Below, in pieces: positions 50,682-58,420 of a stretch of 64,000 nucleotides of DNA. The notes beneath the pieces are model-generated. The model did not search any database. It was given only the letters and a program-made list of their open reading frames with translations, and was not told the origin of the DNA. Position 1 is the first letter of the stretch. Each line of letters begins with the position of its first letter. The position numbers and the translations under genes were made by a program. The stretch comes from Thermoplasma acidophilum DSM 1728 (GTDB taxonomy: Archaea > Thermoplasmatota > Thermoplasmata > Thermoplasmatales > Thermoplasmataceae), in NCBI RefSeq assembly GCF_000195915.1, contig NC_002578.1, positions 186,001 through 250,000 on the forward strand. Reading direction: 5' to 3'.

Positions 50682-51224
50682 TTAGGTAAGAAGATCAGCA
50701 TATTTTTTGATATCCTCTGGATAATTTACGCTTACGAAGAACTTTTCCTCCTCTTCTGCTATGGGAACGCGGTCTATATCCGCCATGCTGAGGAATCCTA
50801 TCAGGCTCTCCCCACCAGATTCGATGTAATCGCGCATGGCGTCATAGATGGCGTCGGTGTATATGCCGAACAGCGGCTCTATCAGGCCATCTGCATGCAC
50901 AGGAAATGTGGGCTTGCCATCGTACGAACTTAATATCTTTTCTATTATGCGGTCCGTTATGAACGGCATATCACCCGCAACAGCGAAGAATGTGCCGAAC
51001 CTGTCCATAGCACTGAGGACGGAATCCGTTATTATGCCGTCCGTTGTGTCCCGGACAACCCTGCACATGTCGCAGTTGAGTTCCGGATCCTTTGAGTAAA
51101 GTATGACCTCGCCGTGATTTTTCAATTTTGAAGCAACGATATCTATCATTCTGCGCCCATTTATCATAGCAGAATGCTTCCCGGGAAATCTGACGCTCTT
51201 CTTCGCAAATATGACGAAGATCAT
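50682..51224 (-). CDS. MobA-like nucleotidyltransferase
   Basis: 180 residues of the GT-A/NTP-transferase fold. The acidic metal site appears in VAGDMPFITDRII and a product-site IEPLFGIYTDAI follows, both typical of molybdenum cofactor guanylyltransferase MobA and CofC-like enzymes. The N-terminal nucleotide loop FAKKSVRFPGKHSA is not the usual LAGGxSxRMG and is closer to sugar-nucleotide synthetases such as CMP-KDO types. It may therefore transfer a nucleotide to a cofactor precursor other than molybdopterin. It stands alone upstream of tRNA-Val on the opposite strand. Confidence 0.62.
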   Translation of the reverse strand: MIFVIFAKKSVRFPGKHSAMINGRRMIDIVASKLKNHGEVILYSKDPELNCDMCRVVRDTTDGIITDSVLSAMDRFGTFFAVAGDMPFITDRIIEKILSSYDGKPTFPVHADGLIEPLFGIYTDAIYDAMRDYIESGGESLIGFLSMADIDRVPIAEEEEKFFVSVNYPEDIKKYADLLT

Positions 51225-51338
51225 GCGTATGCATAGTATCTATCCAATAAATAGGTTTCCATATGCACCTTCATTGAGAGAAGCTTAAATTTTCCAAGAA
51301 TCGTTATGTTTTTATTGCCTTTGATATTTCCACAATGC

Positions 51339-51411
51339 GGGCTCGTGGTCCAGTGGTTACGACGTCGCCCTTACAAGGCGGAGATCACCGGTTCGATCCC
51401 GGTCGGGCCCA
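51339..51411 (+). tRNA. tRNA-Val (anticodon UAC)
   Basis: A 73-nt cloverleaf: acceptor GGGCTCG/CGGGCCC with one G-U pair and discriminator A, anticodon loop CTTACAA in stem CGCC/GGCG, and T stem ACCGG/CCGGT enclosing the TTCGATC loop. The anticodon TAC reads GTA and other Val codons. CCA is not encoded. Its last 16 nt, with two following bases, recur at 52736-52751, marking it as the integration site of the element that follows. Confidence 0.95.
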
Positions 51412-51413
51412 TT
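51398..51413 (+). repeat. attL-like repeat in the 3' end of tRNA-Val
   Basis: CCCGGTCGGGCCCATT here and TCCGATCGGGCCCATT at 52736-52751 agree at 14 of 16 positions, including an 11-nt identical core TCGGGCCCATT. A repeat of the tRNA 3' end at the far side is the usual outcome of site-specific integration into a tRNA gene. Confidence 0.65.
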
Positions 51414-51460
51414 TAATCTATTAATAGAATACTTTCTATCCTGCTACTGGTTACGTTATT

Positions 51461-51766
51461 ATGAAGCCTCAGCTGAAGTATCAGGAACTTCTTCCTGATG
51501 GCGATGTAAAAAGGATGATTTGAGAATTTAAAGGGCAAGGTCCGTCTTAACTGCGACTGTTTATTTGTGAGGATTAGGACATTATTGCTATCTCAACAGT
51601 ACAAACTCCAAGGAAATTCTGGAAAATGCAGGAAACAATGAAAAGGAATTCAAAGATAAATTCATAGCTCTTATAAGAAAGCTCGAAAAAGAGGGCAAGG
51701 TAGGATCATATATAGTCAGATTCAGAAAAATAATCTTATCTAGGCTGAAGATAGTGTCCTGAATGT
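51461..51766 (+). pseudogene. Tyrosine-recombinase (integrase) N-terminal domain relic
   Basis: Beginning at ATG 51461, MKPQLKYQELLPDGDVKRM is followed, after a shift, by an interrupted ARSVLTATVYL, GLGHYCYLNSTNSKEILENA and FIALIRKLEKEGKVGSYIVR and FRKIILSRLK. The pattern is that of the SAM-like N-terminal domain of archaeal integrases, with their TA-Y-R-L-F-C-N--S-KE-L element. Two in-frame stops and a slip inactivate it. At about 51750 it breaks off at the sequence GATAGTGTCCTGAAT, identical to the end of the IS256 relic. The catalytic domain is missing. It lies 50 nt inside the tRNA-Val border. Confidence 0.65.
51750..51764 (+). repeat. 15-nt copy of the IS256-relic end
   Basis: GATAGTGTCCTGAAT is identical to 4403-4417, the proposed left terminal repeat of the IS256-type relic. 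It coincides with the point where the integrase relic stops matching its family, so an IS256-type insertion, now mostly deleted, may have cut the gene. Confidence 0.5.
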
Positions 51767-51964
51767 TGTTTCATAATATTCTTGTGATTCCCTTAACAAG
51801 ATTCGTGATACTATCCAAATATTATTATCAGACGAATCAATAGTCTCTGCAGAGCTAAGAAAGAGGGTCCGAGGATAGAAACATATGGAGCATGCAATAG
51901 CATTGAGGAAATTTAAGAAGAGTATTTGGAAGACAATGCATTTAAGGAAAAATGGACTGTATTC

Positions 51965-52225
51965 ATGAACTACATCGTAGAATCAACAGAAACTTTCGAG
52001 AGGGAATTCTTTAAGAATCACAAGGATAAAAAGGAGTGGTTACAGCATATGATAGAGAGATTGGAACAGGAACCACAGTCAGGAAAGCCACTAAGAGGCA
52101 AACTTCATGGTTTATGGCAGCTCAGAATCGGCCCTTTCAGAGTCTGGTACGAAATAAACGAGAGGGAAAGGAAAGTGATTCTCAGAGCGATACTTCACAA
52201 AGACGAAGCCAAAAAATATTATTAG
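51965..52225 (+). CDS. RelE/ParE-family toxin
   Basis: 86 residues from ATG 51965, chosen because family members start directly with a strand such as YIVESTETFEREF; a TTG 39 nt upstream would only add a nonconserved stretch. The region GKPLRGKLHGLWQLRIGPFRVWYEI is the typical core of RelE mRNA-interferase-like proteins, with basic and Tyr residues near the active face and the final LRAILHKDEAKKYY. RelE toxins cut ribosome-bound mRNA. The stop codon overlaps that of the convergent antitoxin-like gene. It lies inside the tRNA-Val-linked element. Confidence 0.87.
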   Translation: MNYIVESTETFEREFFKNHKDKKEWLQHMIERLEQEPQSGKPLRGKLHGLWQLRIGPFRVWYEINERERKVILRAILHKDEAKKYY

Positions 52226-52413
52226 AGCTCTTTAAGGAAATCTCTGGCATTCCTCACTCTTCCCTTCTGTATATCTTTTTCGCTTCTTTCCAGTTGATCC
52301 ATTACATACTCGTTCTCAAGAGTCTCAACTGTAGCCTCAAGGCTATCCAGATCGGACTTTGGTATGCTTACTAGCCTTGACTGTTTTACTTTTGTCATAG
52401 TATGATTCCACAT
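52222..52413 (-). CDS. RelB/Phd-like antitoxin, convergent with the toxin
   Basis: 63 residues (or 58 from Met6, 52398). A basic N-terminal half (TKVKQSRLVSIPKSDLDSLE) is followed by a coiled acidic half with ENEYVMDQLERSEKDIQKGR and RNARDFLKEL. The E--I--GR---L-E-L ending is the toxin-wrapping segment of RelB- and YefM-like antitoxins. The pair would normally be co-directional, but here the gene faces the toxin and the two stop codons overlap (52222-52225). This makes mutual antisense transcription possible. Confidence 0.7.
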   Translation of the reverse strand: MWNHTMTKVKQSRLVSIPKSDLDSLEATVETLENEYVMDQLERSEKDIQKGRVRNARDFLKEL

Positions 52414-52493
52414 GCTTTCAGATTTTAATAATTTTTGGTATGCTCTGCTCGGTGTTCTTCAGAGCGCACCGCTGACGCTTACACCGCCCGGTC

Positions 52494-52655
52494 ATGATCG
52501 AAGTACTATACCCGACTAGCTTTATCGCTATATTGGTTGTAAATGCTTTGCTCACAGCGATAACCGGCTTAGCAGTGGGGGAGGCAATAAACGTCGTCAA
52601 AAAGGCTCACGAGTTTAACAATACCAAGATGACAGGCGCAGGTATTTCTTCCTAA
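52494..52655 (+). CDS. Small single-span membrane protein (53 residues)
   Basis: An intact frame with ATG at 52494 encodes MIEVLYPTSFIAILVVNALL, followed by TAITGLAVGEAINVVKKAHE and a polar tail. Residues 8-32 make one transmembrane helix with GxxxG-like spacing. There is no homologue I recognise. It lies near the right end of the tRNA-Val element, is followed by an AT-rich TTTAAATTT, and may be an element gene such as a virus or plasmid structural peptide. It could also be fortuitous. Confidence 0.4.
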   Translation: MIEVLYPTSFIAILVVNALLTAITGLAVGEAINVVKKAHEFNNTKMTGAGISS

Positions 52656-52735
52656 AAATTAGGGTATTTAAATTTGCTTGATGTTCATGTCACGAGTTTT
52701 TTTTATCTTAGTATTCACTAAAAACATTAATCAAA

Positions 52736-52751
52736 TCCGATCGGGCCCATT
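52736..52751 (+). repeat. attR-like copy of the tRNA-Val 3' end
   Basis: TCCGATCGGGCCCATT repeats the last bases of tRNA-Val (14 of 16 identical). It lies about 1.3 kb downstream of the gene, in AT-rich DNA where such a GC-rich motif is conspicuous, and defines the right border of the element. Confidence 0.65.
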
Positions 52752-52804
52752 ACGATTTTTTATACAAATTAGAACTATATTATTCGTAGCAAGAAAATGA
52801 AGAG

Positions 52805-54211
52805 TTAGAGAAGGTTATGGGAGAGTATGGCCCTCTTTAGCCTGTTCTGAACACCTGGTATTGCTATCAGTACAGCTGCTACGGCAATGAATGAAACGGA
52901 CGCATACAGGTAAAGGCCTGGGATGAAAACCGATAGTATGGTTACCACTGTGACAGGAGCAATGACGAATCCAACCACAAAATTCCTTCCGGAATACCGC
53001 GATGAAGGCGGTAGCTCTCCTATATCTATTATCTGGTATGGATTCACAAAGCCGGCAAGGTAAAAGCCAAGTATCAGCACTGAAGGCGATACTGCAAGCG
53101 TCATCACAGCCATCTCTGCGAACAGATACTCTCTGAGGATGAGGAAAAGGATCATGTTTACGATGATGAGCGGCATGAGTATTATTATCGTTGAAATTGC
53201 CTTCGCCAGTGCCATGTGCCTGAAATACACGGTTGCGGGCAGCGACATGAGTGCGAGCCATATTCTTTCCGTCTGTATCCAGCCCACTCCTCTCATAAGC
53301 GGATAAATGGCTATACCATATAGAATGTAATAGATCTCTATTATAGATCTTAACGACTTTGGTATGAATATGAATGCTATGCCGTAGAGTGCGGCTACGG
53401 CAATCGACATCCACACGGCGAGCCCAGTGTTGATCCTTCCTGTGTAGTTCCTCGATACTGCACCGACCCTGAGAGTCGATGCGCCGCCTACCATCTTGAG
53501 GTTGAACCTGTATATTGCCCCTATTGGGCTCGTTCCTGCAAAGCTTATGGATCTCCTTATGTTTGAAGTTCTGGGCGTAACGGACCGATAATAGTATGAT
53601 ATCCTCGGAGGATACATGATATTGTAAAGGACAAGAGAGGCGGCCAGCACAACATCTATAACGGTTCCGTACACTGGATATCCGGCGAATGTTGACGTCG
53701 GTGAATACGGAAAACGAATGAAACCCGGAAGGAGATACCAGATCAGGATGAAGCCTATCGCCATCAGTCTGTTCCTAATCTTCAGCTTTCTCATCAACGC
53801 CGCAATCGAAACATTGATCATCATCACCAGCCAGAGATCGATGGCGGCAGGAATGAGAAAAGCAGGATATTCAAGCGATGGAAGAAAATACATCAGGAAG
53901 AATGCATACATTGAGTTTATGACGAGCGCGGCCAGAAAGAAATCGAGCGACAGTCTTCTCGCCGGGATGGGTGATGTGAAGAGAAAGTCGAAGTCTGATT
54001 TCTTTAATATGAGAGCAGTCCCGATCATCACTATGAGCGAGATGAAGCTGAAGATTCCAAGAAAGACAGGAAACTCCGAACTTATTGGCCTCGCCGTTGG
54101 AATGGATATTGTTATAACGAAAACTGCCAGGGCCAGGAAAATTCCTGTTATCACGAGGAAAGAAGAGGAAACTCGCGTTCTAAGTATGAGCGAAAACAGT
54201 GATCTTCTCAT
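52805..54211 (-). CDS. ABC transporter permease
   Basis: 468 residues with about 12 hydrophobic segments in two sets, longer than simple ABC-2 permeases and similar to two-domain types without extracellular domain. Conserved residues are few; an RGVGWIQTERIWLALMSLPA segment lies in the second half, in the position of the coupling helix. The start overlaps the end of the upstream ATPase gene by 4 nt, so both form one exporter. The cargo is not identifiable. Confidence 0.8.
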   Translation of the reverse strand: MRRSLFSLILRTRVSSSFLVITGIFLALAVFVITISIPTARPISSEFPVFLGIFSFISLIVMIGTALILKKSDFDFLFTSPIPARRLSLDFFLAALVINSMYAFFLMYFLPSLEYPAFLIPAAIDLWLVMMINVSIAALMRKLKIRNRLMAIGFILIWYLLPGFIRFPYSPTSTFAGYPVYGTVIDVVLAASLVLYNIMYPPRISYYYRSVTPRTSNIRRSISFAGTSPIGAIYRFNLKMVGGASTLRVGAVSRNYTGRINTGLAVWMSIAVAALYGIAFIFIPKSLRSIIEIYYILYGIAIYPLMRGVGWIQTERIWLALMSLPATVYFRHMALAKAISTIIILMPLIIVNMILFLILREYLFAEMAVMTLAVSPSVLILGFYLAGFVNPYQIIDIGELPPSSRYSGRNFVVGFVIAPVTVVTILSVFIPGLYLYASVSFIAVAAVLIAIPGVQNRLKRAILSHNLL

Positions 54212-54927
54212 GATCCACCCATTATTTTCGAGATCACGCCTTCTATCGTCAGGTTCTCTTCCCTGCTCATCTCCTTGAGTTCATCTATCTGCCCTGTCCA
54301 TATCTGCCTCCCGCTGTTTATGATGATCGCCCGCCTTGTGAACCGTTCGGCTATTGACATTATGTGAGTTGAAACAAGAAAGGTCGCGTTCATGCTGTTG
54401 AAGTACTTTATTATCTTCTCCTGCGTGGGTATATCGAGATAATTCAGAGGCTCGTCAAGCAGCATTATCTTTGGGTCATGGATTATGGCCAGTGCAATGG
54501 ATAGCTTCTGCCTGTTTCCCCTCGACAGGGTACTCACCCTGCTGTTCCTGTACTCATTCAGCTCCATTAAATTCAGCAGGAACTCCACCTTCTGCTCCAG
54601 ATCCTCTGTTTTTCTGAGGGCACCGATGTATTCCAGGTTCTCCTTTACACTCAGCGTCAGGTAGGGTGAGGCGTCTTCCGGGAGATAGCCCATCAGCCTC
54701 TTTGCTTCGATCGAATCTGGATCGAAGCCACCCACCTTGACGCTTCCGGAATCTGGCTTTATGAGGCCAGCAAGTATCTTCAGTGTGGTGCTTTTCCCTG
54801 CGCCGTTAGGTCCGATGAGTGCCACGCTCTCTTGGCATTCGACATCGAATGATAACCCGTCCAGAGCTTTCTTGGTTCCGAATGATTTGGTCACGTCATT
54901 GAATTCGATGCAGTTCATTTTATGCAA
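54208..54927 (-). CDS. ABC transporter ATP-binding protein
   Basis: 239 residues with Walker A GPNGAGKSTT, a signature written LSRGNRQKLSIA rather than LSGGQ, Walker B IMLLDEPLNYLDIP and switch STHIMSIAERF. The modified signature keeps the Ser and Gly needed for function. The protein has only the ATPase core. Coupled to the downstream permease by a 4-nt overlap. Similar ATPases accompany ABC-2 exporters and stress-related sodium or bacitracin exporters; the role here is unknown. Confidence 0.92.
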   Translation of the reverse strand: MHKMNCIEFNDVTKSFGTKKALDGLSFDVECQESVALIGPNGAGKSTTLKILAGLIKPDSGSVKVGGFDPDSIEAKRLMGYLPEDASPYLTLSVKENLEYIGALRKTEDLEQKVEFLLNLMELNEYRNSRVSTLSRGNRQKLSIALAIIHDPKIMLLDEPLNYLDIPTQEKIIKYFNSMNATFLVSTHIMSIAERFTRRAIIINSGRQIWTGQIDELKEMSREENLTIEGVISKIMGGS

Positions 54928-55284
54928 AATATTCTATGTTGATAAATAATTCGGTTGAAGGTATGGATACTATCGATAAGTTCAGTTTCGATACCGTGGT
55001 GGCATATTCACCAGGCTTTTGAGGCCTGGCCTGGCAATAACCGAAACTGCAGATTCGTCCGCTGATGCGGTATATCCATTAGATTCGTGCCAGGCATCTG
55101 CACTCATTCCTTGAAAATTTGCCAGGATCCGTAAACAAGATTTAAATAGCGTCTCGATATATATTATCGCGTGCATCAAAAGATGAAGTCGATCTTCATG
55201 GGCCATATCAAAGATGCCCATTGCTGAGGTATCTGATGAACATCCTAAAGGCACGCAATTGACGGCATAAAAAGAGGTGCATAC
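54928..55284. other. Gap with nested hairpin and promoter before a small membrane protein
   Basis: About 357 nt without a supported gene. CAGTTTCG (54983-54990) and CGAAACTG (55042-55049) form an 8-bp perfect stem enclosing two smaller hairpins, GGTG/CACC and CCAGGC/GCCTGG. A TATA-like GATTTAAATAGC lies near 55138-55150 and could drive the following small gene with a long leader. An overlapping 90-codon minus-strand frame lacks any recognisable pattern. Confidence 0.45.
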
Positions 55285-55503
55285 ATGGCATTCAGGATAA
55301 CGGCTAAATTCATCACGGGGGTAGTGGCAGTGGTGTTCATAATAGTGGGTGGATACCTCTTTGGCCTGGTCATAAAATCAGTTATAGACAGCATCAACAG
55401 GGGTGAATTTGAGTGGGGCCTGGCCCTTCTCGTTATAGGCATAATTGCCCTGGTTATCATAATACCGAAACCAAGGATAAGCAGCAAGGCAAAAAACCAG
55501 TGA
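55285..55503 (+). CDS. Small two-helix membrane protein (72 residues)
   Basis: 72 residues with two hydrophobic helices (about 8-30 and 44-60), a short charged loop (SINRGEFEWG) and a basic tail (KPRISSKAKNQ), suggesting both ends in the cytoplasm. No family is recognised. A GAGGTG ribosome-binding sequence lies about 7 nt before ATG. It stands alone, convergent with the S66 peptidase gene, with its probable TATA box more than 100 nt upstream. Confidence 0.6.
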   Translation: MAFRITAKFITGVVAVVFIIVGGYLFGLVIKSVIDSINRGEFEWGLALLVIGIIALVIIIPKPRISSKAKNQ

Positions 55504-55584
55504 TTGCGTTATCAATTTTCATATTACGTTCTCTTCTCCTATTTTCAACGGGAAAGCCCTATCATGCTGTGGGCGTATGAAAAT

Positions 55585-56511
55585 TCAATCTACAACGTTT
55601 TCCAGCAATTCCACATATGGTTCTTCATATGATATCCGCACCCTTGCGTTCAGCGGTATCATCATCTGATCCTCACCATGACCGAATGGAAGACCGTATA
55701 TGGACACCTTCTTGAGGGAATTCATGTACATTTCTATTATGTCCTCAACGAATGGCATTGGATCTTCCGGATCAACATAGCTTTTGAATTCTCCGAACGC
55801 AAAGCCTTCAAACTTGTCAAGAATGCCTGCAAGCTTCATCGTGAACAGATAGCGATCGATATCGCCTGATGTCACGCCCGTATCCTCGGCGAACAGGATC
55901 TTTCCCTGGGAATCCGGCAGATAACCTGTACCTATAAGCGATGCGAAGACGGAGAGGTTTGTGCCCATGCTCAGGCCCTCAACCTTTCCCTGGATTATGT
56001 AGCGAACTATCCTCTCAACGTCAGAATTCAGGTGTGTTGTTTCTCCCTTGAGTATATCTATGAAATCCTTGAAGTCTGTCTTCGAGAACTTGTCCGGATC
56101 AGCTGCAGGCATGGGGCCATGGAATGTTATCAGTGAGGCCTTTGCATTGAGTGCCAGATGCAGAGCCGTTATATCGCTGTAACCTACGAATATCTTCGGA
56201 TGATCCCTTATTGCATCGTAATCGATCAGCGGGAGTATATGAATGGATCCGTAGCCGCCCCTTGCGCAGAAGATTGCCTTCACATGATCGTCAAGGAACG
56301 CCTCCATGAGCTCATCCCGCCTGCTTGTGTCTGGTGCTGCCAGCTGGTTCATCTGCATGAGCTTCTTTATATTCCTGCCCAGCGTGACCCTGTATCCGGA
56401 TTTTTTCAGCCTCGCTATGGATCTTGAAAGGTTCTTCATATCCGGTGCGCTTGCCGGTGCTATTATTCTTATCTCATCTCCTTCCTTCAGCCTCGGTGGT
56501 CTTATCCTCAT
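55585..56511 (-). CDS. S66-family peptidase (LD-carboxypeptidase/MccF-like)
   Basis: 308 residues with the S66 triad: Ser112 in VGYSDIT, Glu209 in FAEDTG and His278 in PFGHGED. The N-terminal RLKEGDEIRIIAPASAP and the FCARGGYGS segment are standard. Bacterial relatives cut L,D-peptide bonds of murein or inactivate microcin C; an archaeon without a murein wall presumably uses it on other peptidyl-adenylate or L,D substrates. Its start overlaps the stop of the upstream M20 gene by 4 nt, so the two are coupled. Confidence 0.9.
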   Translation of the reverse strand: MRIRPPRLKEGDEIRIIAPASAPDMKNLSRSIARLKKSGYRVTLGRNIKKLMQMNQLAAPDTSRRDELMEAFLDDHVKAIFCARGGYGSIHILPLIDYDAIRDHPKIFVGYSDITALHLALNAKASLITFHGPMPAADPDKFSKTDFKDFIDILKGETTHLNSDVERIVRYIIQGKVEGLSMGTNLSVFASLIGTGYLPDSQGKILFAEDTGVTSGDIDRYLFTMKLAGILDKFEGFAFGEFKSYVDPEDPMPFVEDIIEMYMNSLKKVSIYGLPFGHGEDQMMIPLNARVRISYEEPYVELLENVVD

Positions 56512-57656
56512 CTTATCGCCTCCTTGAATTCGTTTTTCATTTTCTTCATCAAATTGCGGTCTCTTGTGATCTTTGCGGCTGCGCTTGCGGTGGCTTCTAT
56601 GGCTGTCATGAGCGGGTCTGCAGCCTTATCCGGGTCTGCGGCCATCCTGAACTCATCGGTGTGCGCAGGTATGGATGGCTGCACGATCTTAACGTCTATG
56701 TGGCCCGTAGGTATTATATGGCTGATGTTCGCCTCATCGGTGCTGCCCATGGCAGCTTCGTTGGTGCGATGCACATTCACCGGATCGATGCCGTGCGATC
56801 TGAGCTCTTCCTCAAGCGTATTGTCTATGGTCTCGTTGCTAATATACTCCTCATACACAGGCGTGACGTCCCTTATCCTGAAATCGCAGCCATGCATCCT
56901 TGATATGTTTCCGATGATATCCTTTGCCCTAGCAGCAAGATCCTCCAAATACCTGCGTTTAGAGGATCTCAGGTCTATCTCCATAACAGAACGATCGGGT
57001 ATGACGTTTGAGGCCTTGCCGCCCTCCCTGATGATCATGCCTATTATCGGGCGCTTTAGATCGGAGATGGAGGAACGGAGGTTGTTAAGCGCTATGTAGG
57101 TCTCGATAGCAGGCGTGAGTGCGTTTATGCCGTAATCCGGTCCCAGCAGGTGGGACGATTTCCCGGAGAACTCTGCCTCTATCGTTAGATCAGCAAGCGA
57201 TACCGAACCCACAGCCCACCTGTCGTCAGGATGCATGCCGATTACGAAGTCAACGTCCCTTATCAGGTTCTTCTCCACAAGTATGGCCTTGCTTCCAGCA
57301 TATGGGCCTATACCTTCCTCAGATGGTGTTCCGAAAACTGTTACGGATATTCCGAAATCCTCACACAGCGTGACTGCCGTGCCGAAGGCCCAGGCGGCGA
57401 TCAGGTTATGCCCGCAGGAATGTCCATTTGGAAGCGCATCGTACTCTGCCAGCACTCCAACAGAGGGGCCGCCTCTATAACATGTGGCTCTGAATGCGGT
57501 TTCCATCCCTCCATATGGCATCTCCACGTTGAATCCGTGCCTTGAAAGGTGATCTGCAATCAGCCTCGAACTTCTGTATTCCTGGCTGCCAAGTTCGGCA
57601 TACTCATATATCCTGCGTGAGACCTCGAGGGTCTCGTCCCTGATCTCTTTCCTCAT
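56508..57656 (-). CDS. M20-family amidohydrolase (AbgB/M20D-like)
   Basis: 382 residues with binuclear metal-site residues: HSCGHN (Cys81, His83), EYDALP at 71-76, Glu113-Glu114 in TPSEEG and His in IGMHPD. The Cys in the metal site is typical of the M20D group (amidohydrolases such as p-aminobenzoyl-glutamate hydrolase AbgB and aminoacylases). A lid domain lies at about residues 165-270. It likely hydrolyses an N-acyl or amide bond of an amino acid, and it may act together with the coupled S66 peptidase. Confidence 0.88.
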   Translation of the reverse strand: MRKEIRDETLEVSRRIYEYAELGSQEYRSSRLIADHLSRHGFNVEMPYGGMETAFRATCYRGGPSVGVLAEYDALPNGHSCGHNLIAAWAFGTAVTLCEDFGISVTVFGTPSEEGIGPYAGSKAILVEKNLIRDVDFVIGMHPDDRWAVGSVSLADLTIEAEFSGKSSHLLGPDYGINALTPAIETYIALNNLRSSISDLKRPIIGMIIREGGKASNVIPDRSVMEIDLRSSKRRYLEDLAARAKDIIGNISRMHGCDFRIRDVTPVYEEYISNETIDNTLEEELRSHGIDPVNVHRTNEAAMGSTDEANISHIIPTGHIDVKIVQPSIPAHTDEFRMAADPDKAADPLMTAIEATASAAAKITRDRNLMKKMKNEFKEAIR

Positions 57657-57814
57657 TTTGATTTAGCATGCATGCATCGGTGTTAAATCTTTTTCATGCG
57701 GCACGGGATATTGCTTATGATGGGCAGATAAGACATAGCCATTTATAACCGGGCGGTGAGCCCGTTGCCCGATAACTGGATCACATTTATAGATTGATTT
57801 TGCATGATCTCATT

Positions 57815-58420
57815 ATGTCAATGGCTGAAGTTGATATAAGCCTCGATATCGGTACGAAGGCGGTCAGACTGGCTAGGGCAGCCGCCTCTTCATATCTCAG
57901 GAATGAGAAGCTTCCGGATCCTCCAGCAGATCCAATATTTCAGGAGAAGCATGGAGTATTCACAACCATCAACACCTATCCCGGAAATACGCTCAGAGGG
58001 TGTATAGGCTTTCCGGAGCCATACTATCCGCTTGGTGAGGGAATAATAAGGAGCAGCATCTACGCTGCCACCGAGGACCCGCGTTTCGAACCGATGAAGA
58101 TCGACGAGATCTCGCATGTTACATTCGAAGTTTCTATACTGACGCAGCCGGTGGAGATAACCGTCAACCCGGAGGACAGGCCAAAGGCGGTGCACATAGG
58201 AAGGGACGGACTGATAGCGGTTTACAATGGTGCCAGTGGCCTCCTGCTGCCACAGGTAGCCACGGAATACAGGATGAATCCTGAGGAATTCCTCGAAGCT
58301 CTGTGCGAGAAAGCAGGCCTGTGGGAGGGATGCTGGAAATACAAGAAGGTGAAGATAAGCAAGTTCCAGGCAACGGTGTTCGGTGAAAAGGATCCTGAAG
58401 GGGTGGTGGAAAAACGATGA
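57815..58420 (+). CDS. AMMECR1-domain protein
   Basis: 201 residues from ATG 57815 (ATG 57821 is also possible). The AMMECR1 signature LRGCIGFPEP is near residue 60 and the FEVSILTQPVEI segment follows. The second half contains LLLPQVATEYRMNPEEFLEALCEKAGL. The domain is conserved from archaea to humans; the conserved Cys and basic surroundings suggest a ligand or catalytic site but its activity is unsettled. Stop overlaps the MEMO start by 4 nt, showing tight coupling. Confidence 0.92.
   Translation: MSMAEVDISLDIGTKAVRLARAAASSYLRNEKLPDPPADPIFQEKHGVFTTINTYPGNTLRGCIGFPEPYYPLGEGIIRSSIYAATEDPRFEPMKIDEISHVTFEVSILTQPVEITVNPEDRPKAVHIGRDGLIAVYNGASGLLLPQVATEYRMNPEEFLEALCEKAGLWEGCWKYKKVKISKFQATVFGEKDPEGVVEKR

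Noticed and set aside
54982-55254. A 90-codon minus-strand frame in the gap upstream of the small membrane gene
   Set aside because: It has no recognisable pattern, and the DNA is better explained by nested inverted repeats and a promoter.
55182-55284. Possible box C/D RNA (TGATGA and CTGA motifs) before the small membrane gene
   Set aside because: Boxes are in the wrong order (CTGA before TGATGA) with no matching partner boxes or convincing guide.
56424-57099. Overlapping plus-strand frames of 159 and 191 codons
   Set aside because: They are shadows of the M20 and S66 peptidase genes on the minus strand, both of which have full catalytic motifs.
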